Part shown: positions 15,678-25,400 of the stretch, piece by piece | Layout: each line of letters begins with the position of its first letter | Numbering within the stretch: position 1 is the first letter of the stretch | Assembly (NCBI RefSeq): GCF_000468755.1 | Contig: NZ_AWEZ01000045.1 | Location: 1-64,000 of the forward strand | DNA length: 64,000 nucleotides | Direction: 5' to 3' | From: Olsenella profusa F0195 | GTDB lineage: Bacteria; Actinomycetota; Coriobacteriia; Coriobacteriales; Atopobiaceae | Made by a program: the position numbers and the translations under genes | The notes under the pieces: generated by a model | Seen by the model: only the letters and a program-made list of their open reading frames with translations | What the model was told of the DNA's origin: nothing | Database searches by the model: none

Positions 15678-16841
15678 GTGCGTACCGACGACTTTGACTA
15701 TCCACTGCCCGATGAGCTCATTGCCCAGGAGCCGGTGGAGCCGCGTGACTCCTGCCGCCTGCTCGTGCTCGATCGAAAGGACGGTTCCATCAAGCATGGG
15801 CGCTTCAGGGACGTCATCGACTATCTTGACCCCGGCGACCTACTGGTGGCCAACAGGACCCGCGTGCTGCCGGCCCGTCTCATGGGCCACAAGCAGGGTA
15901 CGGGCGGCGTCGCCGAGACGCTCCTGCTCAAGCGGCGCGAGGACCTGGATGCCCTCGGCCATGTGTGGGAGTGTCTCGTGAAGCCGGGCAAGCGCCTCAA
16001 GCGGAACGCGCGCATCGAGTACCACGAGGGGGGCGTTCACGCTCCGCTGAGCCGGCCCGTTGTGCTCATCGGCGAGGTCATCGACTATCTGGACGACAAC
16101 CGGGGTGGGCGCCTCGTGCGCTTCGAGCCAGCGGGTGGCCTCACGCTCGATGCGGCCATCCACAAGGCCGGGCATGTGCCTCTGCCGCCCTACATCACCG
16201 AGTACGAGGGGGACCCCGAGAGGTATCAGACCGTCTACGCCATGCACGAGGAGCATTCCGCGGCGGCACCGACGGCGGGGCTGCACTTCACGCCCGAGCT
16301 CATCGAGCGCATCGGGGACAGGGGTGTCGACTGGACGACCGTCGAGCTGGAGGTGGGCATCGACACCTTCCGTCTCGTCGATGAGGACGACCCCACCCAG
16401 CACGTGATGCACACCGAGCGCTATCACGTCTCACAGGAGGTCGTGGATGCCGCGCATGCCACCAAGGCGGCGGGCCATCGCGTGATTGCCGTGGGAACCA
16501 CCTCGGTGCGCTCGTTGGAAAGCGCCTTCGCCGCAGACGTCACCACCTCTGAGCCCGCCTGCGTCGCGCAGCGCTTTGAGGATGCGGCGGACTCCGCGCG
16601 CATGCGGGGGCGGGGCGACATCGTGGAGCGCAGGGACGCCACCACCAACCTCTATCTCATGCCGGGCTCCACGTTCCACGTGGTGGATGCCATGATCACC
16701 AACTTCCACGCCCCACGCTCCACGCTCATGATGCTGGTCTCGGCCTTTGCCACGCGCGAGCAGATCATGGGTGCCTATCAGGCGGCCATGGACGAGCGCT
16801 ATAGGTTCCTGAGCTTTGGCGATGCCATGCTCATCCTCTAG
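15678..16841 (+). CDS. queA: S-adenosylmethionine:tRNA ribosyltransferase-isomerase
   Basis: A 387-residue enzyme that moves the ribosyl part of S-adenosylmethionine onto preQ1 in tRNA, forming epoxyqueuosine. The family start RTDDFDYPLPDELIAQEP is complete from GTG 15678, with GGAGGA five bases upstream. An in-frame ATG at 15666 would put that ribosome site inside the gene, so I prefer GTG. Further hallmarks are VANRTRVLPARL, HEEHSAAAPTAGLHFT and NFHAPRSTLMMLVSAF. Its last codons form half of a palindrome shared with the convergent gene. Confidence 0.94.
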   Translation: MRTDDFDYPLPDELIAQEPVEPRDSCRLLVLDRKDGSIKHGRFRDVIDYLDPGDLLVANRTRVLPARLMGHKQGTGGVAETLLLKRREDLDALGHVWECLVKPGKRLKRNARIEYHEGGVHAPLSRPVVLIGEVIDYLDDNRGGRLVRFEPAGGLTLDAAIHKAGHVPLPPYITEYEGDPERYQTVYAMHEEHSAAAPTAGLHFTPELIERIGDRGVDWTTVELEVGIDTFRLVDEDDPTQHVMHTERYHVSQEVVDAAHATKAAGHRVIAVGTTSVRSLESAFAADVTTSEPACVAQRFEDAADSARMRGRGDIVERRDATTNLYLMPGSTFHVVDAMITNFHAPRSTLMMLVSAFATREQIMGAYQAAMDERYRFLSFGDAMLIL

Positions 16842-16862
16842 CGTGCGGCGCTAGAGGATGAG
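16830..16862. terminator. Palindrome containing both stop codons of convergent genes
   Basis: CTCATCCTCTAGCG (16830-16843) is exactly mirrored at 16849-16862 around a five-base loop. Each arm carries a TAG, the stop codon of queA on one strand and of the coiled-coil gene on the other, and both proteins end Leu-Ile-Leu. It probably works as a two-way termination or 3'-end protection hairpin, although U-tracts are missing. Confidence 0.65.
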
Positions 16863-18047
16863 GGTGAGGAGCCAGACCACCAGCAGGATGAGGATGATGG
16901 CGGCAGCGGCGATGCCAAACACCACGTAGCGCTGGCGGCGCGTCTGGTCCCGCAGCGCCTGCTCCCTCCCGGCCAACCGATCGATCTCGGCTGCAAGCAC
17001 GTCAAGCTGTCGCCTGTTGGCCGCGATGGCGTCGCGGAGCGCCGCCGTCACCTGGGGCGTGGTGTGAATCTCGCGTGCCTCGGAGAGCCGTTCGTCTGCG
17101 GCATCGACACGCCGCTGGGCATCGTCGGCATCACGCTGGGCACCCGCCTGATTGGCGCGCTCCTGCGCAATGCGGTCGGAGAGGGCCTTCTCCTCGTCCA
17201 TGGCGGCGTTGTAGAGTCGCTCGTATTCCTCCCGATGCGTCGTCGCCTCCTCCTTGGCCTGGTTGGCCTTGTTCTCGATGGTCTCGAGAGACTGGCGCTG
17301 CGTCCACAGGTGCGTCTGGGCGTTATCCACGAGGCGCCGGCACTCCTCGGTCACGCGGGCGACCTCGTCACGCGCGGAACCAAGGTGCGCCTGCTCGCTT
17401 ACCAGCTCGCTCTGCATCTTGGAGACGGCGGACGGGGAGGAGGAGGGATCGCGTTGCAGGCTGGTGAGTTCCGCCTCGACGCGGCGTAGGCGATCCTGGG
17501 CGTTGTCCGCCGCGCGGTTGGCCGTGGCGATGCGCTGCTCCCGATGCTTGGCGCTGTCGGCCACCTGGGACTCGGCGGCCTTGACCGCACGGCGTGCCTC
17601 GGAGAGGGAGCGCGCGGCGTCATCGGAGCGCCCCTTCGCGGACTCCATGAGCTCGCGGTAGGGGCGCAGCGACTCCTCATGGTCCTGCTTCATCCTCGCG
17701 AGCTGGTCGTTGAGGGAGGCGATGGTCTCCTCGAGCTGCTGTGCGGTGCTCCGGGCGCCTGCCAGTGCGGCAGATGCCTTGGCGCGCTCTGCCTCCTGCT
17801 CGCTCACGATGGATGCAAAGTCGCGATCGATCTGCTCACGATGCTCGAGCGTCTTGGTGTCGGCGGCGATCTGGTCGCTCAGCTGCTTGGAGGCATTGCG
17901 GGCATCCGCGTGCTGACGAGTGGCCTCGTGCACGCTCTGGATGGCCGAGATGCCCCTTCGGAGCGACTCGAGTGCGCCACCCTGGGGGTCTGCGCCCCCA
18001 CCGGGCTCGTCGGTGATGCCATCCATGCGATTGGGCTCCTCAGCCAT
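16851..18047 (-). CDS. Coiled-coil protein with C-terminal membrane anchor
   Basis: A 398-residue protein of no named family. From about residue 25 to 370 it is almost uninterrupted charged heptad sequence (for example DRDFASIVSEQEAERAKASA and ADDAQRRVDAADERLSEARE), predicting a very long alpha-helical coiled coil. The C-terminus is a single hydrophobic span (YVVFGIAAAAIILILLVVWLL) that would tail-anchor it with the coil in the cytoplasm. GAGGGGAACGC precedes ATG 18047. Such architecture suits a membrane-linked scaffold or cell-shape factor, but function is unknown. It lies on the opposite strand between queA and ptsH. Confidence 0.75.
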   Translation of the reverse strand: MAEEPNRMDGITDEPGGGADPQGGALESLRRGISAIQSVHEATRQHADARNASKQLSDQIAADTKTLEHREQIDRDFASIVSEQEAERAKASAALAGARSTAQQLEETIASLNDQLARMKQDHEESLRPYRELMESAKGRSDDAARSLSEARRAVKAAESQVADSAKHREQRIATANRAADNAQDRLRRVEAELTSLQRDPSSSPSAVSKMQSELVSEQAHLGSARDEVARVTEECRRLVDNAQTHLWTQRQSLETIENKANQAKEEATTHREEYERLYNAAMDEEKALSDRIAQERANQAGAQRDADDAQRRVDAADERLSEAREIHTTPQVTAALRDAIAANRRQLDVLAAEIDRLAGREQALRDQTRRQRYVVFGIAAAAIILILLVVWLLTLIL

Positions 18048-18327
18048 GCGTTCCCCTCGTACCCAGTGCTCCCTGTGTCGTCATACCAAAGGCATCGTAC
18101 GCCCGCACGCAAGAGTCTACCGCACGTGCCACCTGACGGGGCGTGCGCCCCCGGATAATCCAGGCATGGCACCTTCTCACCATCCAAAAAACGTTGCTTG
18201 TGCAATCATTGTTCGATTGTCTGTCTCTTATGCATGAATTCGATTGGCATTTGGTGTACCCTTTATCCAACGGCAAACGGCACGGGCCCACATTCGGTGG
18301 CGTCCCCCCAACAAGAAGGAGATTCCT

Positions 18328-18609
18328 ATGGTTTCCAAGCAGGTCACTATCGTGAGCGCCACTGGTCTTCACGCTCGTCCCGCATCCCAGTTCGTGCAGG
18401 TTGCCAAGGAGCACAAGAGCGCCATCACCATCAAGGATCTCAACAAGGGCACCGCTCCCGTCAATGCCAAGTCCATCATGATGATTCTGGCTGCCGGTCT
18501 GGGCACGGGCTCCAAGGTCGAGATTGCGTGCGACGGCCCCGACGAGCAGGATGCCCTCAACGCGATCCTTGCCCTCAAGGACAATGACGAGGCGCTGTTC
18601 TCCGAGTAG
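18328..18609 (+). CDS. ptsH: Phosphocarrier protein HPr
   Basis: A 93-residue HPr that carries phosphate from enzyme I to PTS sugar permeases. The phosphorylated His15 is in TGLHARPAS. A serine equivalent to regulatory Ser46 lies in VNAKSIMMI (Ser49 here), so HPr kinase control is possible. The fold continues with GSKVEIACDGPDEQDALNAI. GAAGGAG precedes the ATG. No ptsI adjoins it; the gene stands alone between a 280-base upstream gap and a strong terminator. That gap includes an A/T-rich patch around 18,185-18,260 that probably holds the promoter. Confidence 0.95.
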   Translation: MVSKQVTIVSATGLHARPASQFVQVAKEHKSAITIKDLNKGTAPVNAKSIMMILAAGLGTGSKVEIACDGPDEQDALNAILALKDNDEALFSE

Positions 18610-18633
18610 CTCTCGCGTGGTAGTACCATCTGA

Positions 18634-18665
18634 GCCCGGCACCCTCGTGGTGCCGGGCTTCTCTT
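18634..18665 (+). terminator. Intrinsic terminator of ptsH
   Basis: GCCCGGCACC and GGTGCCGGGC form a ten-base-pair perfect stem around CTCGT, followed by TTCTCTT. An ATG lies within the tail, which argues against its use as the tgt start. Confidence 0.85.
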
Positions 18666-18686
18666 ATGTGGCTGAGGGGGCGCGCC

Positions 18687-19829
18687 GTGGGCGAGCATAG
18701 ATGGTTTACCTTCGACGTGGTGGCAACGGATTCCGCCACCCATGCGCGTGCAGGGGTGCTGCACACTCCGCACGGTGACATTCCCACGCCCATCTTCATG
18801 CCTGTGGGCACGAAGGCGACGGTCAAGGGCATCCTGCCCGGCCAGCTCGGCGAGCTTGGTGCCAAGATCATCCTGGCCAACGCCTATCACCTCTCGCAGC
18901 GTCCCGGCGCGGACCTCGTGGCCGAGATGGGCGGCCTGCACGACTTCATGCGGTGGCATGGACCCATCCTCACGGACTCCGGGGGCTTCCAGGTGTTCAG
19001 CCACGGCGACTTCACCAAGCTCACCGATGACGGCGTCACGTTTCGCACCGTGGACTACGATGGCTCCTACGTGCACTGGACTCCCGAGGACAACATGGAG
19101 ATCGCCCAGAGGCTTGGTGCGGACATCGTGATGCAGCTTGACCAGTGCCCTGGCTATCCTGCGCCGCGTCCCCTCGTGGAGCGTGCCGTGGAGCTCTCCG
19201 GCATGTGGGCCGAGCGCTGCTTTAGATCGCACGACCGCACCGACCAGGCACTCTTTGGCATCGTGCAGGGCGGCATGCATCTGGACCTGCGCCTGCGCTC
19301 GCTCAGGCACCTCGAGGAGTGCGGGAACTTTCCGGGCTATGGCATCGGTGGCTACTCGGTGGGGGAGGACCACCAGACCATGTTCGAGACGCTCGCCCCG
19401 CTCGTCAGCGAGCATATGCCCCAAGGCAAGCCACGCTATCTCATGGGTGTGGGCAACCCCACGACGCTCGTCCATGGCGTGGCGTGTGGCGTCGACATGT
19501 TCGACTGCGTGCTGCCCACGCGCACGGCACGCATGGGCACGGCGTTCTCGAGCGAGGGAAGGCTCAACCTCAAGAACGCGCGCTTCGCGCACGACCGTGG
19601 CCCGCTTGACGACGCCTGCACCTGCCCGGTGTGCATGGGCGGCTACACAAGGGCCTACCTGCACCACCTCGTGAGGCAGAGGGAGATGCTCGGCCCCATC
19701 CTGCTCTCGCTGCACAACCTGTACTACCTGCTCGACCTCATGCGCCGCGCCCGCGAGGCCATCATCTCGGGCCGCTACGGTGCATTCGTGAGCACATGGG
19801 AGGGCCTTCCTGCGGCGCAGGACTGGTAG
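18687..19829 (+). CDS. tgt: tRNA-guanine transglycosylase
   Basis: A 380-residue TIM-barrel enzyme that exchanges guanine-34 of Asp, Asn, His and Tyr tRNAs for preQ1. LTDSGGFQVFS holds the catalytic Asp97, GVDMFDCVLPTRTARMG the nucleophile region, and CTCPVCMGGYTRAYLHHL the zinc Cys3-His site. I place the start at GTG 18687, with AGGGGG six bases upstream. The in-frame ATG at 18666 sits in the U-tract of the ptsH terminator and lacks a ribosome site. Together with queA and queH this completes the tRNA-level part of queuosine synthesis; preQ1 synthesis genes are not in the window. Confidence 0.93.
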   Translation: MGEHRWFTFDVVATDSATHARAGVLHTPHGDIPTPIFMPVGTKATVKGILPGQLGELGAKIILANAYHLSQRPGADLVAEMGGLHDFMRWHGPILTDSGGFQVFSHGDFTKLTDDGVTFRTVDYDGSYVHWTPEDNMEIAQRLGADIVMQLDQCPGYPAPRPLVERAVELSGMWAERCFRSHDRTDQALFGIVQGGMHLDLRLRSLRHLEECGNFPGYGIGGYSVGEDHQTMFETLAPLVSEHMPQGKPRYLMGVGNPTTLVHGVACGVDMFDCVLPTRTARMGTAFSSEGRLNLKNARFAHDRGPLDDACTCPVCMGGYTRAYLHHLVRQREMLGPILLSLHNLYYLLDLMRRAREAIISGRYGAFVSTWEGLPAAQDW

Positions 19830-19955
19830 GGGCCGCGTGGCCCTTGGTGCACGCAGCGTGGTGACCCGTTGTCTGATGGCCTCCTGAAGTTCCACTGAGG
19901 TATCATAGCGAGGTTCATATGACGTGGGGCGCAAGCCCCCTACGGGGAGAGTCCA

Positions 19956-21458
19956 ATGGCAGGGGAATCGGGTCGCAGGAAGGCCAAGAGCGGTGTCGAC
20001 CGCTGGAAGGAGATGGGGGACGACGGCGCCAAGGCCGCAGGCGGAGGTGCCCATCATGGCTCGGGTCCAAGGCGCATGAGCCCACAGGTCCGCAGGTACG
20101 TCTCCACGCTCGTCGTGCTCGTCGTGGTGCTGGGCGTATGCGTCCTTGGCTTCACGCCCCTGGGCGAGCGCATCACCATGGGCCTCGACATCCAGGGCGG
20201 CGTGTCCGTCATCATGCGCGCGCAGAACGCGGATGGCAGCACGCCCTCGTCGGGCGACATGGTCACCGCCACCTCCATCGTCCAGAACCGCGTGAACGCG
20301 CTGGGCGCGGCGGAGACCTCGGTGCAGCAGCAGGGCTCGAGTTCCATCCTCATCCAGATTCCCGGTGCGACCAATGCCGACGAGGTCATCGACACCCTTG
20401 GCCAGACCGGTCACCTCGAGTTCGTACGCGTGGATCAGATCGGCGATGCCGACGCCCTTGCGCGCCTCGACAGCCCCAACTCGAAGGACATCGAGCTCAA
20501 GGAGGGGACCTACACCCCCTTCATGGACGGGTCATGCATATCGCACGTCACCATCTCACAGGACAACACCAAGGCTGGCGGCGGCTACTCCGTCAACCTC
20601 ACGCTGAATGACGAGGGCACCAAGAGGTTCTCCGACGTCACGAGTGAGCTTGCGGCGACAAGGGGTCGCATCGCCATCGTGCTCGATGGCGTGATCGACT
20701 CTGCGCCGGTGGTGCAGTCGGCCATCACCAATGGACAAGTGTCCATTACGGGCCACTTCTCGCTCGATGACGCCCAGCAGCTCAAGACGGTGCTTGACTC
20801 GGGGTCGCTGCCCGTCACGCTCACCTACTCCGAGAGTCGTGTCGTGGGGCCCACGCTCGGCCAGGACTCCCTGCACCAGGGCATCTTTGCCATCGCCGTC
20901 GGCGTGGCGATCGTCATCGTGTACCTGTTCCTCTTCTATCATGGCCTGGGCCTGCTCACCATGGGCTCACTTGGCGTGTTCGCCGTGCTCTATCTGGGTC
21001 TGCTGGCCCTGCTCTCGCACTTTGGGGCCTTTGCGCTCACCCTGCCGGGCTTGGCTGGCGTCGTGCTCACCACAGGCTCCGCGGCAGACTCCTCGATCCT
21101 GGTGCTCGAGCGCTTCCGCGAGGAGATCCGCATGGGCCGCTCGGTGCGGCAGGCGTCCGTCTCGGGTGCCAGGCATGGCATCCAGACCTCGCTTGATGCC
21201 GATGCCGTCACCATGGTCACTGCCCTGGCCCTCTTCTTCGTGGCCGTTGGCTCCGTCAAGGGCTTTGGCCTCACGCTCGCCCTGGGCATCGTGTGCGACG
21301 TCATCACCATGTTCTGCTTCAAGGCGCCGGTGCTGCGCCTGCTCGCCCGTCGCCAGATCGAGCACCACCCTCGCTTCTGGGGCGTCGCACAGGATCTGCA
21401 GGAGGCTGAGCGCACCCGCATGGGCGCGGCTCGGAAGGGGGGCGTGGCCCATGCGTAG
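19956..21458 (+). CDS. secD: Protein translocase subunit SecD
   Basis: A 500-residue membrane component that uses the proton gradient to help pull secreted proteins across after SecYEG. An unusual 45-residue basic/Gly-rich cytoplasmic leader precedes the first span (VSTLVVLVVVLGVCVLGF). GLDIQGGVSVIM is the D1 motif. The large external P1 domain extends to about residue 290, then GIFAIAVGVAIVIVYLFLFY and further spans form the C-terminal bundle with TTGSAADSSILVLERFREE. YajC, often upstream, is not seen here. It overlaps secF by eight bases. A TATCAT box near 19,901 may be its -10. Confidence 0.94.
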   Translation: MAGESGRRKAKSGVDRWKEMGDDGAKAAGGGAHHGSGPRRMSPQVRRYVSTLVVLVVVLGVCVLGFTPLGERITMGLDIQGGVSVIMRAQNADGSTPSSGDMVTATSIVQNRVNALGAAETSVQQQGSSSILIQIPGATNADEVIDTLGQTGHLEFVRVDQIGDADALARLDSPNSKDIELKEGTYTPFMDGSCISHVTISQDNTKAGGGYSVNLTLNDEGTKRFSDVTSELAATRGRIAIVLDGVIDSAPVVQSAITNGQVSITGHFSLDDAQQLKTVLDSGSLPVTLTYSESRVVGPTLGQDSLHQGIFAIAVGVAIVIVYLFLFYHGLGLLTMGSLGVFAVLYLGLLALLSHFGAFALTLPGLAGVVLTTGSAADSSILVLERFREEIRMGRSVRQASVSGARHGIQTSLDADAVTMVTALALFFVAVGSVKGFGLTLALGIVCDVITMFCFKAPVLRLLARRQIEHHPRFWGVAQDLQEAERTRMGAARKGGVAHA

Positions 21459-22413
21459 CCACTTTTCCAAGGAGCTTGGCTTCATGCCCCATCGCAGGAC
21501 CTTCCTGTGCCTCTCCGCCGTGCTCGTCGTTCTCGCCATCGTCGGCCTTGCGTTTCGGGGTCTCGTGTTTGGCATCGAGTTCAAGGGCGGCTCCGAGATA
21601 GACTTCCATGACACTGGCGACGTCACCATCTCCCAGATGAGGGATGCGCTCCTCGCCGCCGGTGAGGTCGACCCCTCCGTGCAGACGACCGTCACGGATG
21701 CTGCCGCCGGCTTCCTGGTCCGTTCCGACGTGACGGATCCCGCCACGGCCAACGCCCATGCCTCCGCCGCCGCGTCCGCCCTTGGTCTTGCCAACGAGAG
21801 CTACACCGTGACCACCATCGGCCCCGACTGGGGCAGCGATGTCACACGCTCCTCGGCCATGGCGTTTGGTGTGGCCATCGTGCTCATCATCGCGTACGTC
21901 TCGCTGCGCTACGAGTGGAAGATGTCGCTGACGGCCATCGTCGCCCTCCTGCACGACCTGCTGATCACCCTCGGGGTGTACGCATGGACGCAGACTGCCA
22001 TCACGCCCAACGTGGTGGCGGCGCTGCTCACGATCATGGGCTACTCGCTCTATGACACGGTCGTGGAGTTCAATCGCATGAACGAGAACGCCAAGCAGCT
22101 GCATGACGGCGCGCACCGCACGTACTACCAGATCGCCAACTACTCCATCAACGAGGTGTTCATCCGTACCATCAACACCACGCTCACCTCCATCGTGCCG
22201 GTCGTTGCCATGCTGGCCCTGGGCGGGGCCACGCTCAAGGACTTCGCCTTCGCCATGCTCGTGGGCGAGCTTCTGGGCACGTACTCCAGCTTTGCCGTCG
22301 CAAGTCCCCTGCTTGCCATCTGGAAGACGCATGAGCCCAAGTGGGCCAAGCGCGAGGCCAAGTACGGTCGGGCGGCGGTCGCCCCCGCCGCCGGCGACGA
22401 GGGGCGCGTCTAG
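21451..22413 (+). CDS. secF: Protein translocase subunit SecF
   Basis: A 320-residue partner of SecD. It has the first span FLCLSAVLVVLAIVGLAF, the D1-like FGIEFKGGSEIDF, a short external domain, and a five-span bundle with ALLTIMGYSLYDTVVEFNRMNEN (family motif). The ATG at 21451 lies inside the end of secD, with GAAGGGGGGC about ten bases upstream. The next gene (recJ fusion) begins two bases after its stop, so the transcript likely continues into DNA repair genes. The C-terminal tail is short and basic-acidic. Confidence 0.94.
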   Translation: MRSHFSKELGFMPHRRTFLCLSAVLVVLAIVGLAFRGLVFGIEFKGGSEIDFHDTGDVTISQMRDALLAAGEVDPSVQTTVTDAAAGFLVRSDVTDPATANAHASAAASALGLANESYTVTTIGPDWGSDVTRSSAMAFGVAIVLIIAYVSLRYEWKMSLTAIVALLHDLLITLGVYAWTQTAITPNVVAALLTIMGYSLYDTVVEFNRMNENAKQLHDGAHRTYYQIANYSINEVFIRTINTTLTSIVPVVAMLALGGATLKDFAFAMLVGELLGTYSSFAVASPLLAIWKTHEPKWAKREAKYGRAAVAPAAGDEGRV

Positions 22414-22414
22414 C

Positions 22415-25400
22415 GTGCCTGGCATCAGGGACAGCGTGCGTTGGGAGATCCTCTCCGCAGACGCCGAGGCGGAGCGCCGCATCGTGTCCGCGTGCGGCGT
22501 TTCGCCCATCGTGGCGCGCACCCTCGTCGCGCGTGGCATGGGCGATCCGGCCGAGGTGACGGCGTTCCTCTCCGCCTCCCTCGAGCGCGATTGGCTCGAC
22601 CCGCTCGTCATCCCGGGGATGTCCGCCGCGGCCGATCGCGTGGACGCGGCCGTGGACGCGGGTGAGACCATCGCGGTCTTTGGCGACTTCGACGTGGATG
22701 GCATGAGCGCCACGAGCCTGCTCACGCTGGGACTCACCGAGCTTGGGGCCGACGTGCATCCCTACATTCCCGATCGCTTCACCGAGGGCTACGGGCTCTC
22801 GCGCCCTGCCCTCGCGCGCATGGTGGGTGACTGCTCCCCCCAGCTCATCATCACGGTGGACAATGGCATCGCCGCCAAGGTGGAGGTTGCCTGGCTGCGC
22901 GACCAGGGCATCGATGTCGTCATCACCGACCACCATGAGCCGGCGGACCTCGTGCCCGAGGGCGTGCCCGTGGCCGATCCCAAGATCGAGCGGGACTGTC
23001 CCTCGCGAGAGCTGGCCGGCGCCGGCGTTGCGCTCAAGCTGCTCCAGGAGCTGGGGCGCAGGAGGGGACGGCCCGCCGTGTGGCGCCCCTATACCGAGCT
23101 CGCCTGCCTGGGGACCATATCCGACATGATGTCGCTCACGGGCGAGAATCGCGCCCTCGTCATGGATGGCGTCGAACGTCTCCGCAACACGGGCAGGCCG
23201 GGCATCATGGCGCTCTGTGCCACGGCGCGTGTTGACCTCTCGCAGGTCACGGCTGACAGCCTGCCCTTCTCGCTCATCCCGCGCCTCAATGCCGCGGGGC
23301 GCATGGGCGAGACCAACGTGGCCTTCGAGCTGCTCTACACCAACGATCCCGCCGAGGCCACCACGCTCGCGGGTCGGCTCGAGGCCATCAACACCGAGCG
23401 CCGCGCCATCGAGGCGTCCCTCGCAGAGGAGGCCTTCAGGAAGGTTGACACCTCCTACCAGGGAGAACGCGCCATCGTCGTCGCCGGCGAGGGGTGGCAC
23501 GAGGGTGTCAAGGGCATCGTGGCCAGCAGGCTCGCCAGTCGCTACCACGTGCCGTCGCTGGTCTTCTCCGTCACGGGTGGCGTGGCGCGCGGATCGGGGC
23601 GCTCGGTGGGCTCCGTCGACCTCTTCAAGGCCGTTGACCTGTGCTCGGACGTGCTCGTGCGCTTTGGCGGCCACGCCGGTGCCGTGGGCGTCACCTGTGA
23701 GGTGACCCGGCTCGATGCGTTTCGCGAGCGTCTTCGGCAAGTGCTTGCCCAGGTTCCCGCAGAGGACTTCGAGGATCGGGGAGAGGTGTGCGGCCTCGTC
23801 TCGCTGGACGAGATGACGGTGGAGGGAATCGACTCCCTAGAGGTCCTGCAGCCCTTTGGCCAGGGCAACAAGAAGCCGCTCTTCTGTGCTCCCAGCGTGT
23901 TCATGCGCAACCGCTCCAAGGTGGGTGCCAATGGCAATCACCTGCGCTTTTTGGCCTCGGATGGCATGTCGAGCGTACCGGGCATCATGTTCCGCACGCC
24001 CGACATCAACCGTGCGGTCGCATGCGACGAGGTGGTCGACCTCGTGTTCGAGCCGGTCAGCGAGACCTGGCAGGGCCACACCAAGCCCAAGCTCATGGTG
24101 CACGACATCCTCTATCGTGACGGTGCGGTGCCGCAGGGCGTCTCGACGGTTGATGCGTCGTCGGCCGAGCCCGCCGCGCCCGAGCCGTCACGCCTCGCCG
24201 TTCCCGAGGGCCTTTCCTCCATGGGCACAGGCGAGCTCACGGATTGCCTGCGCCATGCCCTCATCGGCGGGCATCCGCTCCTGCCCGCGCAGCGCGCCGC
24301 CCTCGATCGTCTCGAGCGGGGAGGGAACACCCTATGCGTCATGGCGACCGGGCGCGGCAAGTCGCTCATCTTCCAGCTGCATGCCGCGCGCGAGGCGCTT
24401 GCCCATGGCCGCGCGAGCATCTTCGTCTATCCCCTGCGCGCCCTCGTGGCCGATCAGATCTTCCACCTCGCGGGTCGCCTCGCGCCGTTTGGCGTGGGCG
24501 TGCGGGTGCTCACGGGCGAGACGCCCGGCGGCGAGCGCTCCCGGGCCTTTGCCGAACTGTCCTGTGGCACCTGCTCCATCGTGCTCACGACGCCCGAGTT
24601 CCTGGCCATCCATGCCGGGCGCTTTGCCCGTACGGGCCGCGTTGGCTTTGTGGTGGTGGACGAGGCGCACCACGGGGGCACGGCACAGCGGCACGGTCGC
24701 GATGCCTACGCCCAGCTCTCACCCGTGCTTGCGCAGCTGGGTGACCCCACCGTGCTCGCCGTCAGCGCCACGGCGGATGACGAGGCAGCCCGTGAGCTCA
24801 TGGGCCTCCTCTCCATTCCCGAGGATGGCGTCATCGTGGATGCCACGAGTCGCGAGAACCTGCACGTGCGGGACATGCGTCACGTGCGCGACCGCGACCT
24901 CGCCGTTGCCAGCGTCGTTGCCGCGGGGGACAAGACCATCGTCTACGTCAACAGTCGCTCTGGTGCCTCGACGCTCGCCCGTACGCTCAGGAAGAGCGTG
25001 CCCGACCTTGCCCCCCACATCGCCTTCTACCATGCGGGCATGCAACGGGCTCAGCGTGGGCGCATCGAGCGCGCCTTCCGCTCGGGCGAGATCTCCTGCA
25101 TCGTCTCCACAAGCGCGTTTGGCGAAGGCGTCAACCTTCCCGACGTGCGCGACGTGGTCCTCTATCACCTGCCCTTTGGGGCGGTCGAGTTCAACCAGAT
25201 GAGTGGCCGCGCCGGCAGGGATGGCGAGGATGCCCTCGTCCACCTGTGCTTCTGCCAGCGTGACGTGACCCTCAATGAGTCCATCCTCATGGCCGCGGCA
25301 CCCCAGCGTGACCTGCTGCGCGACATCTTCGTGGCGCTGCGTGGGCTGTGCGCGGGAGATGGCGCCGTGCTGACGCCCGAGCAGGTGGGAGAGGCCGCGG

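Noticed and set aside
18666-18686. ATG 18666 as the tgt start
   Set aside because: It lies in the U-tract of the ptsH terminator without a ribosome site; GTG 18687 has AGGGGG six bases upstream.
18369-20414. A 681-codon minus-strand frame across ptsH, tgt and secD
   Set aside because: Antisense to three confident genes, low-complexity composition and no domain; a GC-bias artefact.
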